A stretch of 30,144 nucleotides of DNA from Liolophura sinensis (GCF_032854445.1 NW_027018409.1:1-30144), one strand, 5' to 3'; shown: positions 12,857 to 23,308, counted from the first letter of the stretch. Program-made: numbers and translations. The notes: a model not told the origin generated them from the sequence alone.

Positions 12857-13408
12857 TTCTAAGTCGAAGACAAACTCAAAGTCTTTATCTACATGTAGAA
12901 AAACCACACCATTTGTATATAAAAAAAAAACACAAGGTACTTGATACAGTCCGCTGTAAAAAGTACAATTGAACACTGACCCACATCAATAAGGTGACAA
13001 AATATGCGCAATTGGGCCAGGCATCTCCAGCTGTTGAAAAATTGCAAATTTCCTTGGTTTCCATGGAGTAAGAGCCGTTGCTGGGCACGTGATCTTGACA
13101 TCAATGATTATTCATTTGTGGCTACAGCCAAAAGTATTGGTCGGAGAGCAACGCGGTTTGCACCATTCGATTTCTCGTCAAAAAATACGTCGGATTAGCC
13201 TCTTACCAGCAGCATTGGAACAGTTTTTCCACTTTTGGATTTTTGCCAGGTCTTTTTGCTAATTGAAATCGGCTACATTAACTATGTACAATCGCGACTG
13301 GTCATTACTATATTCAACTTTTCATTATAAGTTATGTGCCCTTCGGTAGCCCAGACGACGTCAAATCTTTGGGCCAAGCCCATTTAACTCACCCAGCAAA
13401 TGTCTTAC
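12857..13408 (+). repeat. Satellite unit 25
   Basis: 552 bp. A24, a run of 10 A, GTGACAAAATATG, AGG tail. Counterpart of unit 39. Confidence 0.97.
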
Positions 13409-13956
13409 TTCTAAGTCGAAGACAAACTCAATGTCTTTATCTACATGTAGAAAAACCACACCATTTGTATATAAAAAAAACACAAGGTACTTGATACAGT
13501 CCGCTGTAAAAAGTACAATTGAACACTGACCCACATCAATAAGGTGCCAAAAGATGCGCAATTGGGCCAGGCATCTCCAGCTGTTGAAAAATTGCAAATT
13601 TCCTTGGTTTCCATGGAGTAAGAGCCGTTGCTGGGCACGTGATCTTGACATCAATGATTATTCATTTGTGGCTACAGCCAAAAGTATTGGTCGGAGAGCA
13701 ACGCGGTTTGCACCATTCGATTTCTCGTCAAAAAATACGTCGGATTAGCCTCTTACCAGCAGCATTGGAACAGTTTTTCCACTTTTGGATTTTTGCCTGG
13801 TATTTTTTCTAATTGAAATCGGCTACATTAACTATGTACAATCGCGACTGGTCATTACTATATTCAACTTTTCATTATAAGATGTGCCCTTCGGTAGCCC
13901 AGACGACGTCAAATCTTTGGGCCAAGCCCATTTAACTCACCCAGCAAATGTCTTAC
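13409..13956 (+). repeat. Satellite unit 26
   Basis: 548 bp. Reference-like, with a 2 bp loss in ATAAGATGTG (13877-13886) shared only with unit 40. Confidence 0.97.
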
Positions 13957-14508
13957 TTCTAAGTCGAAGACAAACTCAAAGTCTTTATCTACATGTAGAA
14001 AAACCACACCATTTGTATATAAAAAAAACACAAGGTACTTGATACAGTCCGCTGTAAAAAGTACAATTGAACACTGACCCACATCAATAAGGTGCCAAAA
14101 GATGCGCAATTGGGCCAGGCATCTCCAGCTGTTGAAAAATTGCAAATTTCCTTGGTTTCCATGGAGTAAGAGCCGTTGCTGGGAACGTGATCTTGACATC
14201 AATGATTATTCATTTGTGGCTACAGCCAAAAGTATTGGTCGGAGAGCAACGCGGTTTGCACCACTCGATTTCTCGTCAAAAAATACGTCGGATTAGCCTC
14301 TTACCAGCAGCATTGGAACAGTTTTTTCCACTTTTGGATTTTTCCCTGGTCTTTTTTTCTAATTGAAATCGGCTACATTAACTATGTACAATCGCGACTG
14401 GTCATTACTATATTCAACTTTTCATTATAAGTTATGTGGCCTTCGGTAGCCCAGACGACGTCAAATCTTTGGGCCAAGCCCATTTAACTCACCCAGCAAA
14501 TGTCTTAC
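13957..14508 (+). repeat. Satellite unit 27
   Basis: 552 bp. A24, GGGAACGTG (CACGTG lost), CCACTCG, TTCCCTGG with a CTTTTTTTC tail, GTGGCC. Counterpart of unit 41. Confidence 0.97.
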
Positions 14509-15058
14509 TTCTAAGTCGAAGACAAACTCAATGTCTTTATCTACATGTAGAAAAACCAAACCATTTGTATATAAAAAAAACACAAGGCACTTGATACAGT
14601 CCGCTGTAAAAAGTACAATTGACCACTGACCCACATCAATAAGGTGCCAAAAGATGCGCAATTGGGCCAGGCATCTCCAGCTGTTGAAAAATTGCAAATT
14701 TCCTTGGTTTCCATGGAGTAAGAGCCGTTGCTGGGCACGTGATCTTGACATCAATGATTATTCATTTGTGGCTACAGCCAAAAGTATTGGTCGGAGAGCA
14801 ACGCGGTTTGCACCATTCGATTTCTCGTCAAAAAATACGTCGGATTAGCCTCTTACCAGCAGCATTGGAACAGTTTTTCTACTTTTGGATTTTTGCCTGG
14901 TCTTTTTACGAATTGAAATCGGCTACATTAACTATGTACAATCGCGACTGGTCATTACTATATTCAACTTTTCATTATAAGTTATGTGCCCTTCGGTAGC
15001 CCAGACGACGTCAAATCTTTGGGCCAAGCCCATTTAACTCACCCAGCAGTTGTCTTAC
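14509..15058 (+). repeat. Satellite unit 28
   Basis: 550 bp. A51, AGGCAC, GACCACTG, CTACTT, tail TTTTTACGAATTG, CAGTTG end. Counterpart of unit 42. Confidence 0.97.
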
Positions 15059-15609
15059 TTCTAAGTCGAAGACAATCTCAATGTCTTTATCTACATGTAG
15101 AAAAACCACACCATTTGTATATAAAAAAAACACAAGGTACTTGATACAGTCCGCTGTAAAAAGTACAATTGAACACTGACCCACATCAATAAGGTGCCAA
15201 AAGATGCGCAATTGGGCCAGGCATCTCCAGCTGTTGAAAAATTGCAAATTTCCTTGGTTTCCATGGAGTAAGAGCCGTTGCTGGGCACGTGATCTTGACA
15301 TCAATGATTATTCATTTGTGGCTACAGCCAAAAGTATTGGTCGGAGAGCAACGCGGTTTGCACCATTCGATTTCTCGTCAAAAAATACGTCGGATTAGCC
15401 TCTTACCAGCAGCATTGGAACAGTTTTTCCACTTTTGGATTTTTGCCAGGTCTTTTTTTCTAATTGAAATCGGCTACATTAACTATGTACAATCGCGACT
15501 GGTCATTACTATATTCAACTTTTCATTATAAGTTATGTGGCCTTCGGTAGCCCAGACGACGTCAAATCTTTGGGCCAAGCCCATTTAACTCACCCAGCAA
15601 ATGTCTTAC
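15059..15609 (+). repeat. Satellite unit 29
   Basis: 551 bp. Private ACAATCTC, CCAGG with a CTTTTTTTC tail, GTGGCC. Confidence 0.97.
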
Positions 15610-16152
15610 TTCTAAGTCGAAGACAAACTCAATGTCTTTATCTACATGTAGAAAAACCAAACCATTTGTATATAAAAAAAACACAAGGTACTTGATACAG
15701 TCCGCTGTAAAAAGTACAATTGAACACTGACCCACATCAATAAGGTGCCAAAAGATGCGCAATTGGGCCAGGCATCTCCAGCTGTTGAAAAATTCCAAAT
15801 TTCCTTGGTTTCCATGGAGTAAGAGCCGTTGCTGGGCACGTGATCTTGACATCAATGATTATTCATTTGTGGCTACAGCCAAAAGTATTGGCAACGCGGT
15901 TTGCACCATTCGATTTCTCGTCAAAAAATACGTCGGATTAGCCTCTTACCAGCAGCATTGGAACAGTTTTTTCTACTTTTGGATTTTTGCCTGGTCTTTT
16001 TGCGAATTGAAATCGGCTACATTAACTATGTACAATCGCGACTGGTCATTACTATCTTCAACTTTTCATTATAAGTTATGTGCCCTTCGGTAGCCCAGAC
16101 GACGTCAAATCTTTGGGCCAAGCCCATTTAACTCACCCAGCAGTTGTCTTAC
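15610..16152 (+). repeat. Satellite unit 30
   Basis: 543 bp. A51, ATTCCAAA, CTACTT, GCG tail, ACTATCTTC, CAGTTG end. An 8 bp loss at 15890 gives ATTGGCAACG. Confidence 0.97.
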
Positions 16153-16699
16153 TTCTAAGTCGAAGACAAACTCAATGTCTTTATCTACATGTAGAAAAAC
16201 CACACCATTTGTATATAAAAAAACACAGGTACTTGATACAGTCCGCTGTAAAAAGTACAATTGAACACTGACCCACATCAATAAGGTGCCAAAAGATGCG
16301 CAATTGGGCCAGGCATCCCCAGCTGTTGAAAAATTGCAAATTTCCTTGGTTCCATGGAGTAAGAGCCGTTGCTGGGCACGTGATCTTGACATCAATGATT
16401 ATTCATTTGTGGCTACAGCCAAAAGTATTGGTCGGAGAGCAACGCGGTTTCCACCATTCGATTTCTCGTCAAAAAATACGTCGGATTAGCCTCTTACCAG
16501 CTGCATTGGAACAGTTTTTCCACTTTTGGATTTTGCCAGGTCTTTTTGCTAATTGAAATCGGCTACATTAACCTATGTACAATCGCGACTGGTCATTACT
16601 ATATTCAACTTTTCATTATAAGTTATGTGCCCTTCGGTAGCCCAGACGACGTCAAATCTTTGGGCCAAGCCCATTTAACTCACCCAGCAAATGTCTTAC
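16153..16699 (+). repeat. Satellite unit 31
   Basis: 547 bp. CATCCCCAG, GGTTTCCACC, private CAGCTGC, AGG tail. It looks like a mosaic of the unit 14 and unit 15 types. Confidence 0.97.
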
Positions 16700-17254
16700 T
16701 TCTAAGTCGAAGACAAACTCAATGTCTTTATCTACATGTAGAAAAACCAAACCATTTGTATATAAAAAAAACACAAGGTACTTGATACAGTCCGCTGTAA
16801 AAAGTACAATTGAACACTGACCCACATCAATAAGGTGCCAAAAGATGCGCAATTGGGCCAGGCATCTCCAGGACTGTTGAAAAATTGCAAATTTCCTTGG
16901 TTTCCATGGAGTAAGAGCCGTTGCTGGGCACGTGATCTTGACATCAATGATTATTCATTTGTGGCTACAGCCAAAAGTATTGGTCGGAGAGCAACGTGGT
17001 TTGCACCATTCGATTTCTCGTCAAAAAATACGTCGGATTAGGCCTCTTACCAGTAGCATTGGAACAGTTTTTCTACTTTTGGATTTTTGGCCTGGTCTTT
17101 TTGCGAATTGAAATCGGCTACATTAACTATGTACAATCGCGACTGGTCATTACTATATTCAACTTTTTCATTATAAGTTATGTGCCCTTCGGTAGCCCAG
17201 ACGACGTCAAATCTTGGGCAAAGCCCCATTTAACTCACCCAGCAAATGTCTTAC
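16700..17254 (+). repeat. Satellite unit 32
   Basis: 555 bp. A51, CCAGGACTG insertion (16871), GTGG, CAGTAGC, CTACTT, GCG tail, CTTGGGCAAAGCCCC. Counterpart of unit 16. Confidence 0.97.
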
Positions 17255-17809
17255 TTCTAAGTCGAAGACAAACTCAATGTCTTTATCTACATGTAGAAAA
17301 ACCACACCATTTGTATATAAAAAAAAAAACACAAGGTACTTGATACAGTCCGCTGTAAAAAGTACAATTGAACACTGGACCCACAATCAATAAGGTGCCA
17401 AAAGATGCGCAATTGGGCCAGGCATCTCCAGCTGTTGAAAAATTCCAAATTTCCTTGGTTTCCATGGAGTAAGAGCCGTTGCTGGGCACGTGATCTTGAC
17501 ATCAATGATTATTCATTTGTGGCTACAGCCAAAAGTATTGGTCGGAGAGCAACGTGGTTTGCACCATTCGATTTCTCGTCAAAAAATACGTCGGATTAGC
17601 CTCTTACCAGCAGCATTGGAACAGTTTTTCCACTTTTGGATTTTTGCCTGGTATTTTGTCTAATTGAAATCGGCTACATTAACTATGTACAATCGCGACT
17701 GGTCATTACTATATTCAACTTTTCATTATAAGTTATGTGCCCTTCGGTAGCCCAGACGACGTCAAATCTTTGGGCAAAGCCCATTTAACTAACCCAGCAG
17801 TTGTCTTAC
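17255..17809 (+). repeat. Satellite unit 33
   Basis: 555 bp. Longest A run seen (11), ATTCCAAA, GTGG, TAG tail, GGGCAAAG, AACCCAGCAGTTG. Counterpart of unit 17. Confidence 0.97.
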
Positions 17810-18359
17810 TTCTAAGTCGAAGACAAACTCAATGTCTTTATCTACATGTAGAAAAACCACACCATTTGTATATAAAAAAAACACAAGGTACTTGATACAG
17901 TCCGCTGTAAAAAGTACAATTGAACACTGACCCACATCAATAAGGTGCCAAAAGATACGCAATTGGGCCAGGCATCTCCAGCTGTTGAAAAATTGCAAAT
18001 TTCCTTGGTTTCCATGGAGTAAGAGCCGTTGCTGGGCACGTGATCTTGACATCAATGATTATTCATTTGTGGCTACAGCCAAAAGTATTGGTCAGAGAGC
18101 AACGCGGTTTGCACCATTCGATTTCTCGTCAAAAAATACGTCGGATTAGCCTCTTACCAGCAGCATTGGAACAGTTTTTCCACTTTTGGATTTTTGCCTG
18201 GTATTTTTTCTAATTGAAATCGGCTACATTAACTATGTACAATCGCGACTGGTCATTACTATATTCAACTTTTCATTATAAGTTATGTGCCCTTCGGTAG
18301 CCCAGACGACGTCAAATCTTTGGGCCAAGCCCATTTAACTCACCCAGCAGTTGTCTTAC
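17810..18359 (+). repeat. Satellite unit 34
   Basis: 550 bp. AGATACG, GTCAGA, TAT tail, CAGTTG end. Counterpart of unit 18. Confidence 0.97.
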
Positions 18360-18909
18360 TTCTAAGTCGAAGACAAACTCAATGTCTTTATCTACATGTA
18401 GAAAAACCACACCATTTGTACATAAAAAAAACACAAGGTACTTGATACAGTCTGCTGTAAAAAGTACAATTGAACACTGACCCACATCAATAAGGTGCCA
18501 AAAGATGCGCAATTGGGCCAGGCATCTCCAGCTGTTGAAAAATTGCAAATTTCCTTGGTTTCCATGGAGTAAGAGCCGTTGCTGGGCACGTGATCTTGAC
18601 ATCAATGATTATTCATTTGTGGCTACAGCCAAAAGTATTGGTCGGAGAGCAACGTGGTTTGCACCATTCGATTTCTCGTCAAAAAATACGTCGGAATAGC
18701 CTCTTACCAGCAGAATTGGAACAGTTTTTCCACTTTTGGATTTTTGCCTGGTATTTTTTCTAATTGAAATCGGCTACATTAACTATGTACAATCGCGACT
18801 GGTCATTACTATATTCAACTTTTCATTATAAGTTATGTGCCCTTCGGTAGCCCAGACGACGTCAAATCTTTGGGCCAAGCCCATTTAACTCACCCAGCAA
18901 ATGTCTTAC
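18360..18909 (+). repeat. Satellite unit 35
   Basis: 550 bp. TGTACATA, TCTGCTG, GTGG, CGGAATAG, CAGAATTGG. Counterpart of unit 19. Confidence 0.97.
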
Positions 18910-18940
18910 TTCTAAGTCGAAGACAAACTCAATGTCTTTA

Positions 18941-18952
18941 TCTACATGTAGA
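18941..18952. repeat. 12 bp perfect palindrome in the unit (reference copy)
   Basis: TCTACATGTAGA equals its own reverse complement. It lies at offsets 32-43 and is present in nearly every unit. Exceptions include unit 10 (CCTACATGTAGA) and unit 39 (TTTACATGTAGA). No protein or function can be assigned from sequence. Confidence 0.8.
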
Positions 18953-18968
18953 AAAACCACACCATTTG

Positions 18969-18981
18969 TATATAAAAAAAA
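18969..18981 (+). promoter_or_regulatory. TATA-like A-rich stretch (reference copy)
   Basis: TATATAAAA followed by more A (8 in the common form) sits at offsets 60-72. It resembles a eukaryotic TATA element, and transcription from satellite units is known in several animals and plants, but nothing here proves a promoter. The A run varies from about 7 to 11 between units. Units 19 and 35 change it to TACATAAAA, and unit 45 interrupts the run with AAAAGACAC. It could equally be a flexible A-tract without a regulatory role. Confidence 0.3.
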
Positions 18982-18987
18982 CACAAG

Positions 18988-19017
18988 GTACTTGATACAG
19001 TCCGCTGTAAAAAGTAC
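18988..19017. repeat. 30 bp interrupted dyad (hairpin-capable), reference copy
   Basis: The arms are GTACTT, then GA, TACAG, the loop TCCG, CTGTA, AA and AAGTAC. This gives an inner 5 bp stem and an outer 6 bp stem separated by a 2x2 internal loop. It begins about 7 bases after the A run of the TATA-like stretch. Several of the array's recurrent variants fall inside it: loop TCCG to TCTG, outer arm AAGTAC to AAGGAC, and the TACATGATAAAG form that changes both left arms. These changes are not compensatory. Confidence 0.7.
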
Positions 19018-19136
19018 AATTGAACACTGACCCACATCAATAAGGTGCCAAAAGATGCGCAATTGGGCCAGGCATCTCCAGCTGTTGAAAAATTGCAAAT
19101 TTCCTTGGTTTCCATGGAGTAAGAGCCGTTGCTGGG

Positions 19137-19142
19137 CACGTG
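19137..19142. promoter_or_regulatory. CACGTG (E-box/G-box type palindrome), reference copy
   Basis: CACGTG in GGGCACGTGATC is present in almost every unit at offset 228. It is the core for bHLH factors in animals and bZIP/bHLH factors in plants, but chance occurrence is quite possible. Unit 27 changes it (GGGAACGTG) and unit 23 lost it in a 6 bp deletion. Confidence 0.25.
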
Positions 19143-19169
19143 ATCTTGACATCAATGATTATTCATTTG

Positions 19170-19181
19170 TGGCTACAGCCA
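19170..19181. repeat. Short inverted repeat TGGCT-AC-AGCCA, reference copy
   Basis: A perfect 5 bp stem with a 2 base spacer at offsets 261-272, retained in nearly all units. It is too short to call a functional structure. Confidence 0.5.
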
Positions 19182-19407
19182 AAAGTATTGGTCGGAGAGC
19201 AGCGCGGTTTGCACCATTCGATTTCTCGTCAAAAAATACGTCGGATTAGCCTCTTACCAGCAGCATTGGAACAGTTTTTCCACTTTTGGATTTTTGCCTG
19301 GTATTTTTTCTAATTGAAATCGGCTACATTAACTATGTACAATCGCGACTGGTCATTACTATATTCAACTTTTCATTATAAGTTATGTGCCCTTCGGTAG
19401 CCCAGAC

Positions 19408-19433
19408 GACGTCAAATCTTTGGGCCAAGCCCA
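19408..19433. repeat. GACGTC site and TGGGC-CAA-GCCCA hairpin, reference copy
   Basis: GACGTC (19408-19413) resembles a CRE/bZIP core (ACGTCA). Eight bases further on, TGGGC and GCCCA form a 5 bp stem around CAA. The recurrent variant GGGCAAAG (units 16, 17, 23, 32, 33, 37, 43, 45) changes only the loop to AAA and leaves the stem intact. Confidence 0.4.
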
Positions 19434-19459
19434 TTTAACTCACCCAGCAAATGTCTTAC

Positions 19460-20009
19460 TTCTAAGTCGAAGACAAACTCAAAGTCTTTATCTACATGTA
19501 GAAAAACCACACCATTTGTATATAAAAAAAACACAAGGTACTTGATACAGTCCGCTGTAAAAAGGACAATTGAACACTGACCCACATCAATAAGGTGCCA
19601 AAAGATGCGCAATTGGGCCAGGCATCTCCAGCTGTTGAAAAATTGCAAATTTCCTTGGTTTCCATGGAGTAAGAGCCGTTGCTGGGCACGTGATCTTGAC
19701 ATCAATGATTATTCATTTGTGGCTACAGCCAAAAGTATTGGTCGGAGAGCAACGCGGTTTGCACCATTCGATTTCTCGTCAAAAAATACGTCGGATTAGC
19801 CTCTTACCAGCAGCATTGGAACAGTTTTTCCACTTTTGGATTTTTGCCTGGTATTTTTTCTAATTGAAATCGGCTACATTAACTATGTACAATCGCGACT
19901 GGTCATTACTATATTCAACTTTTCATTATAAGTTATGTGCCCTTCGGTAGCCCAGACGACGTCAAATCTTTGGGCAAAGCCCATTTAACTCACCCAGCAG
20001 TTTTCTTAC
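19460..20009 (+). repeat. Satellite unit 37
   Basis: 550 bp. A24, G106, GGGCAAAG, private CAGTTTTC end. Confidence 0.97.
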
Positions 20010-20558
20010 TTCTAAGTCGAAGACAAACTCAATGTCTTTATCTACATGTAGAAAAACCACACCATTTGTATATAAAAAAACACAAGGTACTTGATACAGT
20101 CCGCTGTAAAAAGTACAATTGAACACTGACCCACATCAATAAGGTGCCAAAAGATGCGCAATTGGGCCAGGCATCTCCAGCTGTTGAAAAATTGCAAATT
20201 TCCTTGGTTTCCATGGAGTAAGAGCCGTTGCTGGGCACGTGATCTTGACATCAATGATTATTCGTTTGTGGCTACAGCCAAAAGTATTGGTCAGAGAGCA
20301 ACGCGGTTTGCACCATTCGATTTCTCGTCAAAAAATACGTCGGATTAGCCTCTTACCAGCAGCATTGGAACAGTTTTTCCACTTTTGGATTTTTGCCTGG
20401 TATTTTTTCTAATTGAAATCGGCTACATTAACTATGTACAATCGCGACTGGTCATTACTATATTCAACTTTTCATTATAAGTTATGTGCCCTTCGGTAGC
20501 CCAGACGACGTCAAATCTTTGGGCCAAGCCCATTTAACTCACCCAGCAAATGTCTTAC
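20010..20558 (+). repeat. Satellite unit 38
   Basis: 549 bp. ATTCGTTTG, GTCAGA, TAT tail, A run of 7. Confidence 0.97.
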
Positions 20559-21108
20559 TTCTAAGTCGAAGACAAACTCAAAGTCTTTATTTACATGTAG
20601 AAAAACCACACCATTTGTATATAAAAAAAACACAAGGTACTTGATACAGTCCGCTGTAAAAAGTACAATTGAACACTGACCCACATCAATAAGGTGCCAA
20701 AATATGCGCAATTGGGCCAGGCATCTCCAGCTGTTGAAAAATTGCAAATTTCCTTGGTTTCCATGGAGTAAGAGCCGTTGCTGGGCACGTGATCTTGACA
20801 TCAATGATTATTCATTTGTGGCTACAGCCAAAAGTATTGGTCGGAGAGCAACGCGGTTTGCACCATTCGATTTCTCGTCAAAAAATACGTCGGATTAGCC
20901 TCTTACCAGCAGCATTGGAACAGTTTTTCCACTTTTGGATTTTTGCCAGGTCTTTTTTCTAATTGAAATCGGCTACATTAACTATGTACAATCGCGACTG
21001 GTCATTACTATATTCAACTTTTCATTATAAGTTATGTGCCCTTCGGTAGCCCAGACGACGTCAAATCTTTGGGCCAAGCCCATTTAACTCACCCAGCAAA
21101 TGTCTTAC
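20559..21108 (+). repeat. Satellite unit 39
   Basis: 550 bp. A24, TTTACATGTAGA (palindrome broken), AATATG, CCAGG with a CTTTTTTC tail. Confidence 0.97.
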
Positions 21109-21656
21109 TTCTAAGTCGAAGACAAACTCAATGTCTTTATCTACATGTAGAAAAACCACACCATTTGTATATAAAAAAAACACAAGGTACTTGATACAGT
21201 CCGCTGTAAAAAGTACAATTGAACACTGACCCACATCAATAAGGTGCCAAAAGATGCGCAATTGGGCCAGGCATCTCCAGCTGTTGAAAAATTGCAAATT
21301 TCCTTGGTTTCCATGGAGTAAGAGCCGTTGCTGGGCACGTGATCTTGACATCAATGATTATTCATTTGTGGCTACAGCCAAAAGTATTGGTCGGAGAGCA
21401 ACGCGGTTTGCACCATTCGATTTCTCGTCAAAAAATACGTCGGATTAGCCTCTTACCAGCAGCATTGGAACAGTTTTTCCACTTTTGGATTTTTGCCTGG
21501 TATTTTTTGTAATTGAAATCGGCTACATTAACTATGTACAATCGCGACTGGTCATTACTATATTCAACTTTTCATTATAAGATGTGCCCTTCGGTAGCCC
21601 AGACGACGTCAAATCTTTGGGCCAAGCCCATTTAACTCACCCAGCAAATGTCTTAC
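21109..21656 (+). repeat. Satellite unit 40
   Basis: 548 bp. The same 2 bp loss as unit 26 (ATAAGATGTG). Private tail TTTTTTGTAATTG. Confidence 0.97.
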
Positions 21657-22207
21657 TTCTAAGTCGAAGACAAACTCAAAGTCTTTATCTACATGTAGAA
21701 AAACCACACCATTTGTATATAAAAAAAACACAAGGTACTTGATACAGTCCGCTGTAAAAAGTACAATTGAACACTGACCCACATCAATAAGGTGCCAAAA
21801 GATGCGCAATTGGGCCAGGCATCTCCAGCTGTTGAAAAATTGCAAATTTCCTTGGTTTCCATGGAGTAAGAGCCGTTGCTGGGCACGTGATCTTGACATC
21901 AATGATTATTCATTTGTGGCTACAGCCAAAAGTATTGGTCGGAGAGCAACGCGGTTTGCACCACTCGATTTCTCGTCAAAAAATACGTCGGATTAGCCTC
22001 TTACCAGCAGCATTGGAACAGTTTTTCCACTTTTGGATTTTTCCCTGGTCTTTTTTTCTAATTGAAATCGGCTACATTAACTATGTACAATCGCGACTGG
22101 TCATTACTATATTCAACTTTTCATTATAAGTTATGTGGCCTTCGGTAGCCCAGACGACGTCAAATCTTTGGGCCAAGCCCATTTAACTCACCCAGCAAAT
22201 GTCTTAC
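21657..22207 (+). repeat. Satellite unit 41
   Basis: 551 bp. A24, CCACTCG, TTCCCTGG with a CTTTTTTTC tail, GTGGCC. Confidence 0.97.
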
Positions 22208-22757
22208 TTCTAAGTCGAAGACAAACTCAATGTCTTTATCTACATGTAGAAAAACCAAACCATTTGTATATAAAAAAAACACAAGGCACTTGATACAGTC
22301 CGCTGTAAAAAGTACAATTGACCACTGACCCACATCAATAAGGTGCCAAAAGATGCGCAATTGGGCCAGGCATCTCCAGCTGTTGAAAAATTGCAAATTT
22401 CCTTGGTTTCCATGGAGTAAGAGCCGTTGCTGGGCACGTGATCTTGACATCAATGATTATTCATTTGTGGCTACAGCCAAAAGTATTGGTCGGAGAGCAA
22501 CGCGGTTTGCACCATTCGATTTCTCGTCAAAAAATACGTCGGATTAGCCTCTTACCAGCAGCATTGGAACAGTTTTTCTACTTTTGGATTTTTGCCTGGT
22601 CTTTTTACGAATTGAAATCGGCTACATTAACTATGTACAATCGCGACTGGTCATTACTATATTCAACTTTTCATTATAAGTTATGTGCCCTTCGGTAGCC
22701 CAGACGACGTCAAATCTTTGGGCCAAGCCCATTTAACTCACCCAGCAAATGTCTTAC
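22208..22757 (+). repeat. Satellite unit 42
   Basis: 550 bp. A51, AGGCAC, GACCACTG, CTACTT, tail TTTTTACGAATTG. Unlike unit 28 it ends CAAATG, which marks the right limit of the matched block. Confidence 0.97.
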
Positions 22758-23308
22758 TTCTAAGTCGAAGACAAACTCAAAGTCTTTATCTACATGTAGA
22801 AAAACCACACCATTTGTATATAAAAAAAACACAAGGTACTTGATACAGTCCGCTGTAAAAAGGACAATTGAACACTGACCCACATCAATAAGGTGCCAAA
22901 AGATGCGCAATTGGGCCAGGCATCTCCAGCTGTTGAAAAATTGCAAATTTCCTTGGTTTCCATGGAGTAAGAGCCGTTGCTGGGCACGTGATCTTGACAT
23001 CAATGATTATTCATTTGTGGCTACAGCCAAAAGTATTGGTCGGAGAGCAACGCGGTTTGCACCATTCGATTTCTCGTCAAAAAATACGTCGGATTAGCCT
23101 CTTACCAGCAGCATTGGAACAGTTTTTTCCACTTTTGGATTTTTGCCTGGTATTTTGTCTAATTGAAATCGGCTACATTAACTATGTACAATCGCGACTG
23201 GTCATTACTATATTCAACTTTTCATTATAAGTTATGTGCCCTTCGGTAGCCCAGACGACGTCAAATCTTTGGGCAAAGCCCATTTAACTCACCCAGCAGT
23301 TGTCTTAC
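22758..23308 (+). repeat. Satellite unit 43
   Basis: 551 bp. A24, G106, TAG tail, GGGCAAAG, CAGTTG end. Confidence 0.97.

Larger units (their letters stand above)
8263..15058 (+). repeat. Multi-unit block, copy 1 (units 16-28)
   Basis: This block matches 16700-22757 unit by unit at both ends: units 16-19 match 32-35, and 24-28 match 38-42. Rare shared variants include TGTACATA (9971 and 18418), CGGAATAG plus CAGAATTGG (units 19 and 35), a 2 bp loss in ATAAGATGTG (13877 and 21577), CCACTCG (units 27 and 41), and AGGCAC plus GACCACTG (units 28 and 42). Spacing is about 8446 bp for the left part and about 7700 bp for the right part, so the middle (units 20-23) has been rearranged. Units 18-19 differ from 34-35 at only four bases that I can see. 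Confidence 0.85.
18910..19459 (+). repeat. Satellite unit 36 (reference unit)
   Basis: 550 bp. Close to the visible consensus at every marker site. Its one obvious private change is GCAGCGCGG for GCAACGCGG. By position it is the counterpart of truncated unit 20. Confidence 0.97.
16700..22757 (+). repeat. Multi-unit block, copy 2 (units 32-42)
   Basis: This is the second copy of the block at 8263-15058. It has 11 units where copy 1 has 13 (one truncated). Between the matched flanks, copy 2 has two units (36 and 37), while copy 1 has a truncated unit plus three full ones (20-23). The right flank of the rearranged part still matches, because units 23 and 37 both end in GGGCAAAG followed by a CAGTT-type end. 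Which arrangement is ancestral cannot be told from this window. Confidence 0.85.

Noticed and set aside
19112-19117. CENP-B box or other known centromere motif
   Set aside because: No match to the core of the mammalian CENP-B box in either strand of the unit. CCATGG, CAGCTG and similar six-base palindromes nearby are expected by chance.
18862-19155. A 97-codon minus-strand open frame, repeated nearly intact in about two dozen units, and 64-codon plus-strand frames
   Set aside because: The frames recur only because the unit recurs. Frequent variants (such as CAAATG/CAGTTG, AATGTC/AAAGTC, CACACC/CAAACC) change the encoded residue, single-base indels break the frame in many units, and no recognisable domain, signal peptide or family motif is visible. 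I treat them as chance frames, not genes.
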